Assembly: GCA_037176725.1 (NCBI GenBank)
Contig: JAZBRS010000076.1
Coordinates: 117,323,001 to 117,387,000 of the forward strand
Direction: 5' to 3'
From: Posidonia oceanica
Taxonomy: Eukaryota > Streptophyta > Magnoliopsida > Alismatales > Posidoniaceae
Length of the DNA: 64,000 nt
Below are positions 29,529 to 40,189 of this stretch, one piece after another. Numbering within the stretch: position 1 is the stretch's first letter; each line of letters opens with the position of its first letter. The notes beneath the pieces are model-generated. The model was not told the DNA's origin and did no database searches. It saw nothing but the letters and a program-made list of their open reading frames with translations. The position numbers and the translations under genes are program-made.

Positions 29529-30464
29529 ATGCCGATTTGAGGTAGAGGAAAGGGGAAGGCACCAACATCGAGCACTGAGGCTAGGGAAGGAGGCCAGTGG
29601 TAAGGGATGCAGGCAGAATTCAACAGCATGATACAGAGATTCATGCAGATCATTGGAAGAGGAACTTCTAATGAGGCCAAGAGTGATCCTTGGATAAAGG
29701 AGTTGAGTCGCATGCATGCTTCAGCTTTTGATGGCAGGGGCAAACCTAAGAAATGTGAGGCCTGGCTGTGGAAGATAGAGAAGATCCTCGAGAGCATGGA
29801 ATGCCCAAAGGAGAAGTAGGTGCAGCTGGCTTCCTTCTTATTTGAGAGTGATGGTGAGCAGTGGTGGAGAGCCACATGGCGCTTGAAGTTCCCTGACCAG
29901 GACCTGCTGATGATTACTTGGGAGGACTTCCAAGAGGTCTTCTATGACAAGTATTTCTCCAACCACGAGAAGGATAGGCTGGACGGAGAATTCAGGAGTC
30001 TGTGGCAAGGAAGCATGCCAATGGCCGAGTATGAGGCTACTTTCTCCCGATTGGAGCGGTTTGGGCAGCCTTTTGATTCCGAGGAGTGCCGCACCAAGAG
30101 GTTCATGGAGGGCTTAATCCTAGAGCTCAGGGGAAAGGTTATGGGCTACCGGTGCCAGACTCTGTCGGATGCTATGGATTTGGCTGCTCGGTTCGAGGAT
30201 GACAACAAGAAGAACATGGAGAGCGAGCCCAAGGGGAAGCGCAAGATGTTTGGCCCGCAATCTTATACTCCTGGGATGCCAAGTTTTGCAAGCTCTGGAA
30301 GCTTCAGGAAGAAGAGGAAGGCCGGCCCTGCCTCCCATGGAAGGCGCAGCTTTGCCAAGGGAGGTTGTGCAAGGTTCAGCTAGTCTAGGTCGAGTGGAAA
30401 CTCCTGAGGGGAGAAGACTTGTTTCGGCTGTCGACAGCTTGGGCATATCAGGGCCCAATGCCCT
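29529..30464 (+). pseudogene. gag of element B, 5' part, split by element C
   Basis: One frame from ATG 29529 shows a Ty3/Gypsy capsid domain (FDGRGKPKKCEAWLWKIEKI, EQWWRATWR, WEDFQEVFYDKYFS, YEATFSRLERF) and a first CCHC knuckle CFGCRQLGHIRAQCP (about 30418-30464). Stops at 29538 (TGA), 29601 (TAA), 29817 (TAG), 30381 (TAG) and 30408 (TGA) show decay. Element C is inserted right after the knuckle; the frame resumes at 49405 with the second knuckle. The combination of initiator-Met PBS, LTR size and RT type fits a Tekay/Del-like chromovirus; no chromodomain is in view because the integrase end is off the window. Confidence 0.85.
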
Positions 30465-31109
30465 TGTAGCGATCCCGATCGGAATCAGGCTCGCTATTTA
30501 GCGGCGATTGGATCCGAGGAAGAGGCTCGACTCAAAAACACTTAAAATCGAGGAGAAAAGAGAAAGATAAGACAAATCAGAGTCGCCACCATGTCCATTA
30601 ACGGGAGACAAGGAAAACCGGGGGAAATGCGTGAATTAACATGCAAAACCAAGCAAGAAATGCAAAGCAAAGCAATGCAAAGGAAACAAATACAAATACA
30701 TGCAAATGAGATGACTCTAGCCTAGGATAAGGGCAGTATGGTCATTGCGGGCCAAAAGACAGGGCAAGGACTCCTGTTACGTGCGGGGAAGGTGTTAGGC
30801 ACCCCCGACACACCCGAGAATCGGTCTTTCTAGGCTTACGCTCGCATACGCAGGGAAATGCAGGATTGAATGCCTATGTGCCTATGAATGCCTAAATGAA
30901 TGCTCAAGGTGTGCTCTAAGTGGAGAGATGCAAGGCAAGGAAGTAAACGTGCTGTCTAAGTGCTCAGCTACGCTGTCTGTGTTCCGAACCGGGTGAAACC
31001 TGGCTCGTGAGAACTCCAGGCAGTAAGCATCACAGCCCTACATGCAAATGCAAGCGAAAAAGCGAAACAACGGCAAAACCATGCAATGTGGTCGACATGC
31101 AAGAGAAAA

Positions 31110-31350
31110 CGGCGTAAAGCACGCAAAACGAGGCAAAAAACAAGAAAGCGCGCAAAACGGTGCAAAAAGACGAGGTCGGCACGTAAAACGGGCGAGAAAG
31201 CAAGGCGACACGCAAATCGGTGCAAAAGGCGATGACGGGCACGCAAAACTGTGCCAAAAACAGGGCGAGCGCGCAAAACGACGCGAAGACAAAGCAGGCA
31301 CGCAAAACGGTGCCAAAACGAGAATGGGCACGCAAAATGGTGCCAAAAAC
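31110..31350 (-). repeat. Short tandem array inside the C LTR
   Basis: About eight degenerate copies of a roughly 30-bp unit around ggcacgcaaaacggtgccaa. The same array is at 44255-44495 in the other LTR. Confidence 0.7.
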
Positions 31351-34300
31351 TGCGAGATAAAACCTCGGAAAAGCTGTGCGAATGCAAATGCAAGGAAAAG
31401 ATTAGAAGCGGTAAAAGGAGAAGCAGAACAGCGCATGTGTGAGAACAGGCACTGTTCGGGGCCACACAGAGTAGGTGTGAAGACCTACAAAGGGGAGAGT
31501 GAGCAAACGGAGGGATTACCACCTCCCTTGCGACCATTTCCCACTAAACCATTCCACGGTGTGTCTCGCATGCTGCCCAAAGCTCGCGATGCGATCGGAT
31601 CGTGAAAAAGGGGAAGAAAGTCACATTAAGTGGTGAATCCAGGGAAAACTCAACACAAAACGCTCAAGAGTACGCGAAACAGGGATCTGAGTTGATAGAC
31701 AAGAAGAGGAGGCCCTATTCTACATGCTCAAAGAGACAGAAATCGAAAACGAGGAAAACTATGCAAATGGCATGCAAATGAATGCAATGCAGGAGTTCAG
31801 GAGGACGTACCTGGAAATCCGGGGGCCTGATCTGAGATCTGCTTGGTTCATGCTGAAGAGCGCTTCGCTGCGGTCGCCTGGGCAGCTTACTTGAGAAGAT
31901 CCAACGGCCGGATCGGAAGATATCACAGCTTCAAGGCAGAAGGGCCAGAACAGGGGAGAAGAACAGATCTAGGTGTTCAGGAGGTCCTAGGGGTGTGCAA
32001 AAGGTCCTCCCAAGCGAAGGGGAGCTAAAGGTGCTTAGTGTGTGCAAAAGGATGCTAAAAATGCAAAGCTACATGAATGCAAATGCATGCAAGATGCAAG
32101 AGAGGACAAGAGGGGAGTTTTTCAGAGAAACCGGGGGTCAAATGCCATTTTTGAAAAGAGAAGGGGGCTAAATGCAATTTTTCAAAAAGGATGGGGCCCA
32201 CAGGAGAGAGTTTTGAAAACGGGGAGGGCAGAGGGTTATTTTGCAAAAGATTGGGTTCAGAAAAACTACTTTTGAAAAGAGGGGCATGCATTGGAAGAAG
32301 TTTGAAAACAAATGGAAATCAGAGGGTAATTTTGGAAAAAACTAGGGTCTAAAATGCAAATTTTCCAGAAAACAGGGTTCTGGGGAGTCTGGGAATGCAA
32401 GTGGAGGGTCTACATGCAATTTTGTAAGCATAGGAGCTGAGATGCAACTTTAGGGGCAAAACAGTCTTTTTACATGGTTTTTAAAGGATGCAAGGACCTA
32501 TGTGTGATTTTTGAATCATGCAGGGGTCAAATATGCAATTTTGTAAGGTAAACATGCTCTGAAAACACTGATAAAGGACTGATGTGCAATTTTTTAAAAA
32601 TGCAGGGTTGAAAGTGCAATGCAATAAGCCAAAATGCATGCAAATGGTTACTGTCCATTTAAAATGGACCTAAATGCAAATGTAAAAAAACAGGAGGTAA
32701 AATATGCAATGCAGTATGCAAAAATTAAAAATGAAGCCTAAGTTACTACAATGCATGGACCTAAATGTAAAAACAGAAACATGCAGGGATGCAGAATGCA
32801 ATTTCATATGGTAAAATGCATGCAATTAAATGAACTGATTTAGGGTAGGACTTATATGCAAAAATAAAAAACAGAGGGGCTAAAATGCAAAAAAAAAACA
32901 ACAGCACAGCACAGTAAAAGGACGGAAAGAAAATACTGAAAAGCAGAGATAAAAGCAGCAATTTAGCATGGTTTTTAGTTAAAAACTAAGCATATTAAAT
33001 GGACAGAGGACTGAAACACAAAAATTAAAAAAAAACTTAAACCAGATTTGCAATATTTACACCTAAAACTATATAAGAGGAAAAATAAAGGAACAGTGCT
33101 GGTCGACGGCGACGAGCACTGTAGCAGAAGGCCGTCAGAGCTCGTAGCCGCCGACGCGGGGGGGCTGAGGAAGCACTGCTCGACGGAGGGGGTAGCCGGC
33201 GACCGTGCGGAGCTCTGGGGATCGTCGGGGAGGTGCTCCGCTGGCCAGAGCATCCGGAGAGCAGGCGACCGGCACCGGAGAAGAAGAGAAGTCCGGCGGG
33301 CTGCAGTAGCGTCTGGAATGCATCGAACCGGCTTCTGACCGGCGGAGAAGCAGCAGGAGGAGGAGAGAGAGCGGGGAAGGTAAGGAAATACCTGCGGTGA
33401 CGTCTGAAGAGCGCTCCCGACCTCGGTAGAGTCGGAGCCGGCCGGTGCTCGTCGTCTGGTCACTGCGGTGGATGCTGGCGGCTCGCGGCGGTTGGCAAAG
33501 CTTCAGGACGATCTTCTGGAGCTGCTCGAACGATCAGGCGAGGCTTCAGCTGCTTGGACGAAGGGTTGGATTTTCTAGGTGGACTGTGGGCTGCCGGAGG
33601 CCGGGGGAGCTGTCTGCTGCTCCTCGGCTGGAACGGAGCGCTCCGGGGGATTGCTGGGGTGCTGGCGGAGAGGTTTGAATGCTTGGCTGAGGGTTCTGGA
33701 GCGAGTGGAGGGAGTTTGAAGGTTCGGGCTGATTTTGGTCAGAAATGGGGCAAGGTGTTTGTGGTGGAGCTTGGGGTCTGTGGTGGAAGGTTGGGTTTGC
33801 TGTCTGGTGGCCTGGAAAGGTGGAGGTCTGGTGAGCTTTTGGGTGTGGTTTGGAAGGATGCTGTGAGCTCTGGAGGAGGGAATTGCGGAGTGGGTTCTGG
33901 TTGGTTTACAGTTGGAAAGTTAGGTGATTAGGGGGGTGATTTGGGTGGTGGAATGGCCAGGAAGGATGCTGGGTTTCTGGGTGAGCTTGGGGGAGTAATT
34001 GGGAGGAGGATGAAGGCCGAGAAGGGGTTTGGTTTTCTGGAAAAGAAAGAAGGAGGTTTTCTGAAGATTTCAGAAAAGAAAGGAGGAGGATCGGGTATGG
34101 GGATTGGTCTGAGACTGAGGCTTCTCTCTGGGATGCTAAAGACTCCCTCAGACACTCTCTTCTGCTCTCTCTTCTCTCTGGAATTGGAAGATGAAGAGGA
34201 GAAGGAGGAGGTCGCACAGGTGGAAGAAAATCTGGAATTCTGGTCTGGGATTGCTCTTTCAGGTGGCTACTGCTCTCTCACACTGATGGTCTCTCGTTGA

Positions 34301-34739
34301 TTGCTCTCACTGGTTCGCTCTGTCACCACTTTGGATTGAAGGAAGGAACGGGAGGCTTATGAATGAGGGGCCGCTGCTGCTGGGCACGAGCTGATGGATT
34401 CAAACTCGGCCGGCAACTACTGCAGCAGAGGGGACAGGGCGACCGACTCCGGAAAAGCCGCAGAGAGGAAGGAGAGCGGCGAGCTGCTGTGGATTGACGG
34501 GATGGATGGCTTTGAATTTGAAAAAGGAGGAGGGAAGGCTGTTGCTCGCCGCGGGAGAGAGCTGCAGAAAATCTGCAGAAGGAGAAGGAGGAAGAAGGAG
34601 GGGGTGTGGGCCGGACTGTGCTGTGGGCCGAAGGAAAAAGAAAAAGAAATGAAGAAGAAAGGAAGAGACGGGCTGAATTGGGCCCAGCAAGGAAAAAGAA
34701 GAAAAGAAAAATGAGAAAAAAGAAAGAAAGAGAGGGAAA

Positions 34740-35530
34740 AGAAAGAAAATAAAATTAGGAAAAATAGACTAAAAATAAATAAAAATACTAGAAAGGTTGT
34801 GATGTAGATTAGGATTTTAATTAAATTTTTTAATGGCCATTTTGGGTTGATTAATGTGTTTTGGGCTTGATTAGGGTTTTAGGGTTTTGGTTTTGCTTTT
34901 AATTGGTTTTCACTTGATTAAATGTTTGTTAAACCTTGTTTTAAATTGTTTTAAAAATTGTGTTTCCCTTGTTGGACACTTAGGATATTGATTAGGATTT
35001 TTTTAGAATTTATTTTTGTATTAACCAGGATTGGTTTTAGGTTTTTAAGTCTTAGTCTTCTTAGGGTTTTTTCTTTCTTAAGTCTTTTAAATTATGCTTT
35101 GATTTTTACTTGTTGATTTTTCTTGAAGTTTTTAGTTAGATTTTTCTGGTTTGATAGGGTGTTTTTAGATCTTTTAAGTGTGTTTTTCTTTTCCTTTTAA
35201 TTAAGTTTTTTATGTTGTTCTTCTTATGTTTATTAGGTTAAGTCTTTTGCTTCTTTAATTACTTGTTTTAGCGTTTGATTTTTAATTCTTCTTTTTAGGG
35301 TTTGTTTTTTAATTCTTCTGATGGGGTTTTTACTTTTGGTGGGTTCTGATTTCATTTTAGTTTTTTCCTTGATTTTTCAGTGTTTTCTTTTGATTTGTTT
35401 TGCATTTTTTAGCTTACATGCTTGGTTTTCCTTTTAGTTTGATTTAGTTAAGTTTAGGTTTTTAATTGCTTGTTTAATGTTTTTTAATTGTTTTTCTTAG
35501 GGTTCTGATTTGTTTCTTTTATATTTTGGG
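34740..35530 (-). repeat. T-rich, telobox-bearing stretch of the C LTR
   Basis: Strong strand asymmetry (T and G on plus, A and C in sense). It includes ttagggttttagggtttt at 34871-34888 and further ttagggtt words near 35065, 35297 and 35508; in sense these are AAACCCTAA-type teloboxes. The same stretch is in the other LTR (about 47890-48680). Confidence 0.6.
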
Positions 35531-36253
35531 GTTTTACAGATTTTTAGGGGTTTTCATGGATTTTTGCAAAAGAAAGAAAGGGGAAAAGAGAAAGAAGTAG
35601 AGAAGGGAAAAAAGGAAGAATAAAGGGAAAAGAGATGAGTTGGAGGAAAAGGATTTTTTAAAATTCAGGAAAAAGCTAAAAATAAAGTAAAAATAGGAAT
35701 AAGATAGAGAAGGGATAGAAGTACAAAGGGGGCCCACAGCCAGGCCAGAAAAAGGGCAAAAAGGGGATGAAAAGAGAGATGATAATCAGGAGAGAGAGAG
35801 GAGAGAGAAAATGATAATCCCAGAGAGAGAAAAGGATAATTTGGGTGAAAGGGGGTCTTAAGGGTCTTGGAATGGGGTAAAAATTGGTGAGTGGGTAGTC
35901 TAGGGTTTGAGGTGTTGGTCCTGAAGTTTTGGTTTGATTCTAAGGAGGTTTTGGAGGGGTTTCAAGGTGTAGAGAATGGGGAGTTTCACCTAAGTTCTCT
36001 AGGGTTTTTGGGAATGGTCTAGGTTTGGAAATTTCTAGGTTCTTGGGTAGGCTTGTTAAGTGGGTGCTGGTGGGTTTTCCTATGGATTTTGGTTAGGTTT
36101 TGAGCCTGGAAAGAGGGGTAAAGGCTTGGGTCAAGATGGGCTGATTTTGAAGGGTAAAGAAGAGGATTAGGGTTTGGTTTGGGTTTGGGTTTAAGACCAG
36201 CAATCACCAGGAGGGTTCCAAGGATCCAAGCCTGCCAAGATGGGGTGTCAACA

Positions 36254-36265
36254 GATGCCCCTCCC
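36254..36265 (-). other. Polypurine tract of element C
   Basis: In sense it reads gggaggggcatc just before the LTR start tgttgacacc. Confidence 0.85.
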
Positions 36266-37145
36266 TGAGCAAGGTCAAGCGGAGCGAGGCCGCTGCTCAG
36301 GGTTGACAAGACACCCCATCTGACCGGCGGGAGCAGTGGTTTGCTATGGGCGTGAGCTACTTATTCGGCGGATGCATCGAAGATTGTAGCCCGTTGCCGC
36401 AATGCAAAATGCAGGATGCAGATGGATGATGCTAAGTGTGTAATGCAAATGGTATGCTTATGCTAAAGCTTACTGCGCTGTACTCCTCTGGGGGAAAGCG
36501 AGATGGTGCATGCACGCGGGAGGGTGGAAAATGCAATGCAAGAGCAGAAAATAAAGTGCTGAAAGTAAAGTGCTGAAAGGAAATTGCTGGAAGTAAAGTG
36601 CTTGTAAGGAGAGTGTTGGATGTAAAGTTGCTGTAAAGAAAGTGCTGGATGTAAAGACTGAATGTAAAGGCTGAATGTAAAGGTGCTGGAAAGTAAAGAT
36701 GCTGGAAAGTAAAGTGCTGAGAAGTAAATATGCTATGGATGTGCATGCGGTGGCCGGCGCGGGCCCGGGAAGGCGAAGTGCGGAAGTTGGTGTAAGGACC
36801 ATAGAGGAGTAGTAGCGCAATAAGGGTGCAATGTTATGCAATGTTATGCGGTGGAATGCAGGGTATAAACAGCGGAGCGCCGGGCATACGGAACCGGGAA
36901 AACGATCCCAAGGCCGCATACTACTGCGAGTATCATCCAAAGCCGGCAAGCTGCGAAAGTCTTGCGGGTGCCGAGGATGATACCTTAGGCAATACACGAG
37001 CCAGGGGTTCGAATCCCAAGCACGCCATGTCCGTGCAATGATGGAATGCAGTACTAGGACTGACTCTACAGAGGACATAAGGAAGCTATATGATGTTATG
37101 CAATGCGAATGCTGATGATATGCAACAAAATGCTATTAAACTACG
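36266..37145 (-). other. 3' untranslated segment of element C
   Basis: No gene recognised. Degenerate repeats of gctggaagtaaag (36540-36730) and several atgc-rich runs are present. A tRNA B-box-like ggttcgaatcc occurs at 37006-37016 without a matching cloverleaf. Confidence 0.5.
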
Positions 37146-37149
37146 ACGA

Positions 37150-38220
37150 AATGAGGTGATAAGTTAACGAACTCATTGCCGGATGGTTAGGGCCATCAGC
37201 CTGCTGAAGAGTTGATGGACTCATCACCGGATAGTTAGGGCTATCAGCCCGAACGAGGAGTTAACGGACTCATCACCGGATAGTTAGGGCTATCAGCCCG
37301 GATGAGGAGTTAACGGACTCATCGTCGGATAGTTAGGGCTATCAGCCCGCTGAAGAGTTGACGGACTCATCACCGGATAGTTTGGGCTATCAGCTCGAAT
37401 GAGGAGTTAACGGACTCATCACTGGATAGTTAGGGCTATCAGCCCGAATGAGGAGTTAACGGACTCATCGCCGGATAGTTAGGGCTATCAGCCCGAATGA
37501 GGAGTTAACGGACTCATCGCCGGATAGTTAGGGCTATCAGCCCGCTGAAGAGTTGACGGACTCATCACCGGATAGTTTGGGCTATCAGCCCGAATGAGGA
37601 GTTAACGGACTCATCGCCGGATAGTTAGGGCTATCAGCCCGTTGAAGAGTTGACGGACTCATTACCGGATAGTTTGGGCTATCAGCCAGAATGAGGAGTT
37701 AACGGACTCATCGCTGGATAGTTAGGGCTATCAGCCCGAGTGAGGGTGGAAAGGGGGCGGGATACCGAGCCAGGTAGAGGCCCAGAGATGCTCCCGCGAC
37801 AGTTGGGGATGTCAGCCCAAACAAGGATGGAAAAGGGATACCGAGGGGCAGCAAACAAGATGCCCCTGGTATCAGGATGATACCAGAGGACAGTCGAAGT
37901 GCTCCTGGCACCGAAATGCGATGATGAATAGATGAATGGATGATAGGTTGACGAACCTATCGCCGGGCAGTTAGGGGTGCCAGCCCGAATGATGATGAGG
38001 GGGACGATACCATAGGGCAGCCGAAAAAGATGCCCCTGGTATCAGAATGATACCAGGGGACAGCTGAAGCGCCTCTGGCACCAGAATGCAAGGGTGGGTG
38101 AACAGGCGAGTGGATGATAGGTTGACGAACCCATTGCCGAGCAGTTAGGGGTGCCAGCCTGAGGATGATAGGTTAACGGACCTATCGCCGAGCAGTTAGG
38201 GTTGCCAGCCCGGATGCAAA
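37150..38220 (-). repeat. Tandem hairpin array of element C, main block
   Basis: About 12 units of roughly 49 bp from 37150 to 37740, then diverged units to 38220. In sense each has a hairpin with loop CCCTAA (stem GATAG/CTATC; one copy, 37182-37197, has GATGG/CCATC) and a second with a CCG loop (stem GAGT/ACTC, extended to GATGAG/CTCATC at 37301-37323). Two long hairpins, 37863-37889 and 38033-38059, have 12-bp arms CCCCTGGTATCA and TGATACCAGGGG around 3 bases; the second is perfect. Confidence 0.85.
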
Positions 38221-39675
38221 GAATGAGGGATGCGAATGGATACGTAGAAAACGGGAAACCCCCCGTGGTGGGTGTGCAATGGTCTCAGCGCGGGCATGCT
38301 TCGTAGCATCACGAGGTGACAAACGAGGGACATGCCGGTCATCAAGGACCTACCCAACGCGGTGGGTGGCAAAACTTTTGAAAAACGCAGAGCCTCTGAG
38401 CGAGGTTAGGCAGAAGTGCTCATCCTTGACTCCAGTTTTCGAAAACAGAGAGGAAAGAAGGTGATAGTATATTACAGCATGCATTTTTTGGTGGCTTTGG
38501 ACTCAAAAGCAACTGCGCTAAAAGGGTGCTTCTGCACCTCCTGACTCAGGAGACTCGATCCTCGAGCAGCGCCATGCCGAGTTGTGGTCGGTGGCTCTCT
38601 TTCTCACTCTTGGCTCGGGATGAGGCTTTGGCTTTGCAGAGAATAGCCTTTGGCTGCAGGTAGGTAGCAGAAGCGTTGGATGCAGCTTCACAGCCTCCGT
38701 CTTATTTCCTCGGGGACCGACTACCGCTTTTGACACTCACAGGATGATGTTTCTTTTCCCCTCATGAGTGATTGGATCTGCGTCTAGCCTTCTTGGAAAT
38801 GAGTGTTGTCTGCACAAGGGTTGGAGCGTGCTGCTGCGCTCGGAGGGTGGGGCCAAGTCCTCTAGATATGATGTCTTGTGCAGTCGCCGGTGTGGCGCTT
38901 GATGCTGATAGCTGAGGTGGCTTAGACGCTCGTCCGAATCACTCCTCTCATGAGAGCCTTCTTTCTTCAACTTCTTTCTTCATTTTTCTTTTGTGCTCAG
39001 CATGCATATCAAGTTATCATATTCTTTTGCTCACATGATCTCTATTCTTTTGGATATGCATGACTTCGCCCTCTTGGGGTAGTAGTCCCTGATGAGGCAT
39101 TAAGAGTTCGGCTGATCCGCGTACACCCTCAGCCTCTGCCATGTGCGCTCACAGCCTCTGGCTATGCCCTGCTCTGCTTCGGTCCTCTCCATGTTCAGTG
39201 GACTCTCTCGATAAGGTGGATCCTGCTTGTAGTGTTCTGAAACTCAGCGGGATGCTCTATTCTGCTCTCAGTCTCACTTTGTGGCCACATGCAAGAGATG
39301 GCGCTGTTCAGGTGAGTCCTGCCTGAGACTGTCGCTGCTTGACATCCTCTAGGCGCTGCTTGCTTGTCCATAGCCAGGTTTCTGATTATACAAATGTTTA
39401 TGGGTTTTGTATTTTTTTAGAAGGGAAGGGACAAACATGTTTTTAGGTTTTTGCATTGGTTTTGTATTTTTTATGGTTTTTCAGGTTTGAGAAAACATAA
39501 AAGGGAAAACCAACAGCAATGCGAGAAAATATTTTTACGTTTTTTGATTTTCTTGATTTTTTTGGCGTTTTTGCTTTACAGGATGCATGAAATGACATGT
39601 ATGCAGAAGGTGATATGCATGACGACAGGTATGTACAGGATGGGATGAATGCATGAGATGATAGCTATATGCAGA
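38221..39675 (-). other. Internal region of element C without recognised gene
   Basis: The frames are open in places, but no domain of pol, PMD or a host gene is recognisable on either strand. The stretch 38500-39330 is rich in ctctg and gcctct words. Confidence 0.4.
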
Positions 39676-39679
39676 GGAA

Positions 39680-39885
39680 GGTGATAGGTTGACGGACCTA
39701 TCGCCGAATAGTTAGGGATATCAGCCCGAATGATAGGTTAACAGACCTATCGCCGAGCAGTTAGGGTTGCCAGCCCGGGGATGACAGGTTAACGGACCTA
39801 TCGCCGAGCAGTTAGGGGTGCCAGCTCGAATGATAGGTTAGCGGACCTATCGCCGAGCAGTTAGGGGTGCCAGCCCGAATGATGC
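39680..39885 (-). repeat. Tandem hairpin array of element C, second block
   Basis: Four units of about 50 bp: hairpin GATAGGT/ACCTATC with a loop such as TGACGG (CCGTCA in sense), followed by gcagttaggggtgccagcccg. It is a variant of the 37925-38220 units. Confidence 0.85.
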
Positions 39886-40189
39886 TAAGAATGAGTGCAG
39901 GAAGCAGAAGGGGATGCATGCTTTTTAATGAGTTTTGTTGATTTTATACTTTTTATGATTTTCAGGCAAGGCAAAAGAAAACGCAAAAAGAAAACAAAGC
40001 AAAACGAAAAGAAAAGACAATGCGGGAAACAAAAGAGAGGTTAGAAGGACTTACCTGGATGGTGCTGCGCCTGGTCGTGCTGTCGACGCTGCCGTTGCAT
40101 CTCCGAGCGTCCCTCGGACGAGATAGGGAGGATGGAAGAAGGGGATCGCGCCGATGGGACCAAAAGGATCTATCAGAGCAGAGCGGGAT

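Larger units (their letters stand above)
30465..36253 (-). repeat. 3' LTR of element C
   Basis: In sense it starts tgttgacacccc (36253) and ends gggatcgctaca (30465). It contains a PBS-like ggtggcgactc at 30590-30600, a tandem array (31110-31350), a tgcaatttt-rich part (32100-32920), a GC-rich part (33100-34700) and a T-rich part with telobox words (34740-35530). The many open frames are low-complexity and appear equally in the other LTR; none resembles a protein family. Confidence 0.95.

Noticed and set aside
30968..31605. Open frames of up to 189 codons on both strands in the C LTR, repeated at 44114-44929
   Set aside because: Low-complexity Cys/Phe/Leu- or Lys/Gln-rich sequence produced by the 30-bp array; no family resemblance.
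33048..34714. GC-rich open frames in the C LTR (also at 46128-47836)
   Set aside because: Open in several frames on both strands, compositional, within U3/R of an LTR and with no domain.
36960..37030. Possible tRNA gene (B-box ggttcgaatcc)
   Set aside because: No acceptor or D-arm pairing and no A-box at the right distance were found.
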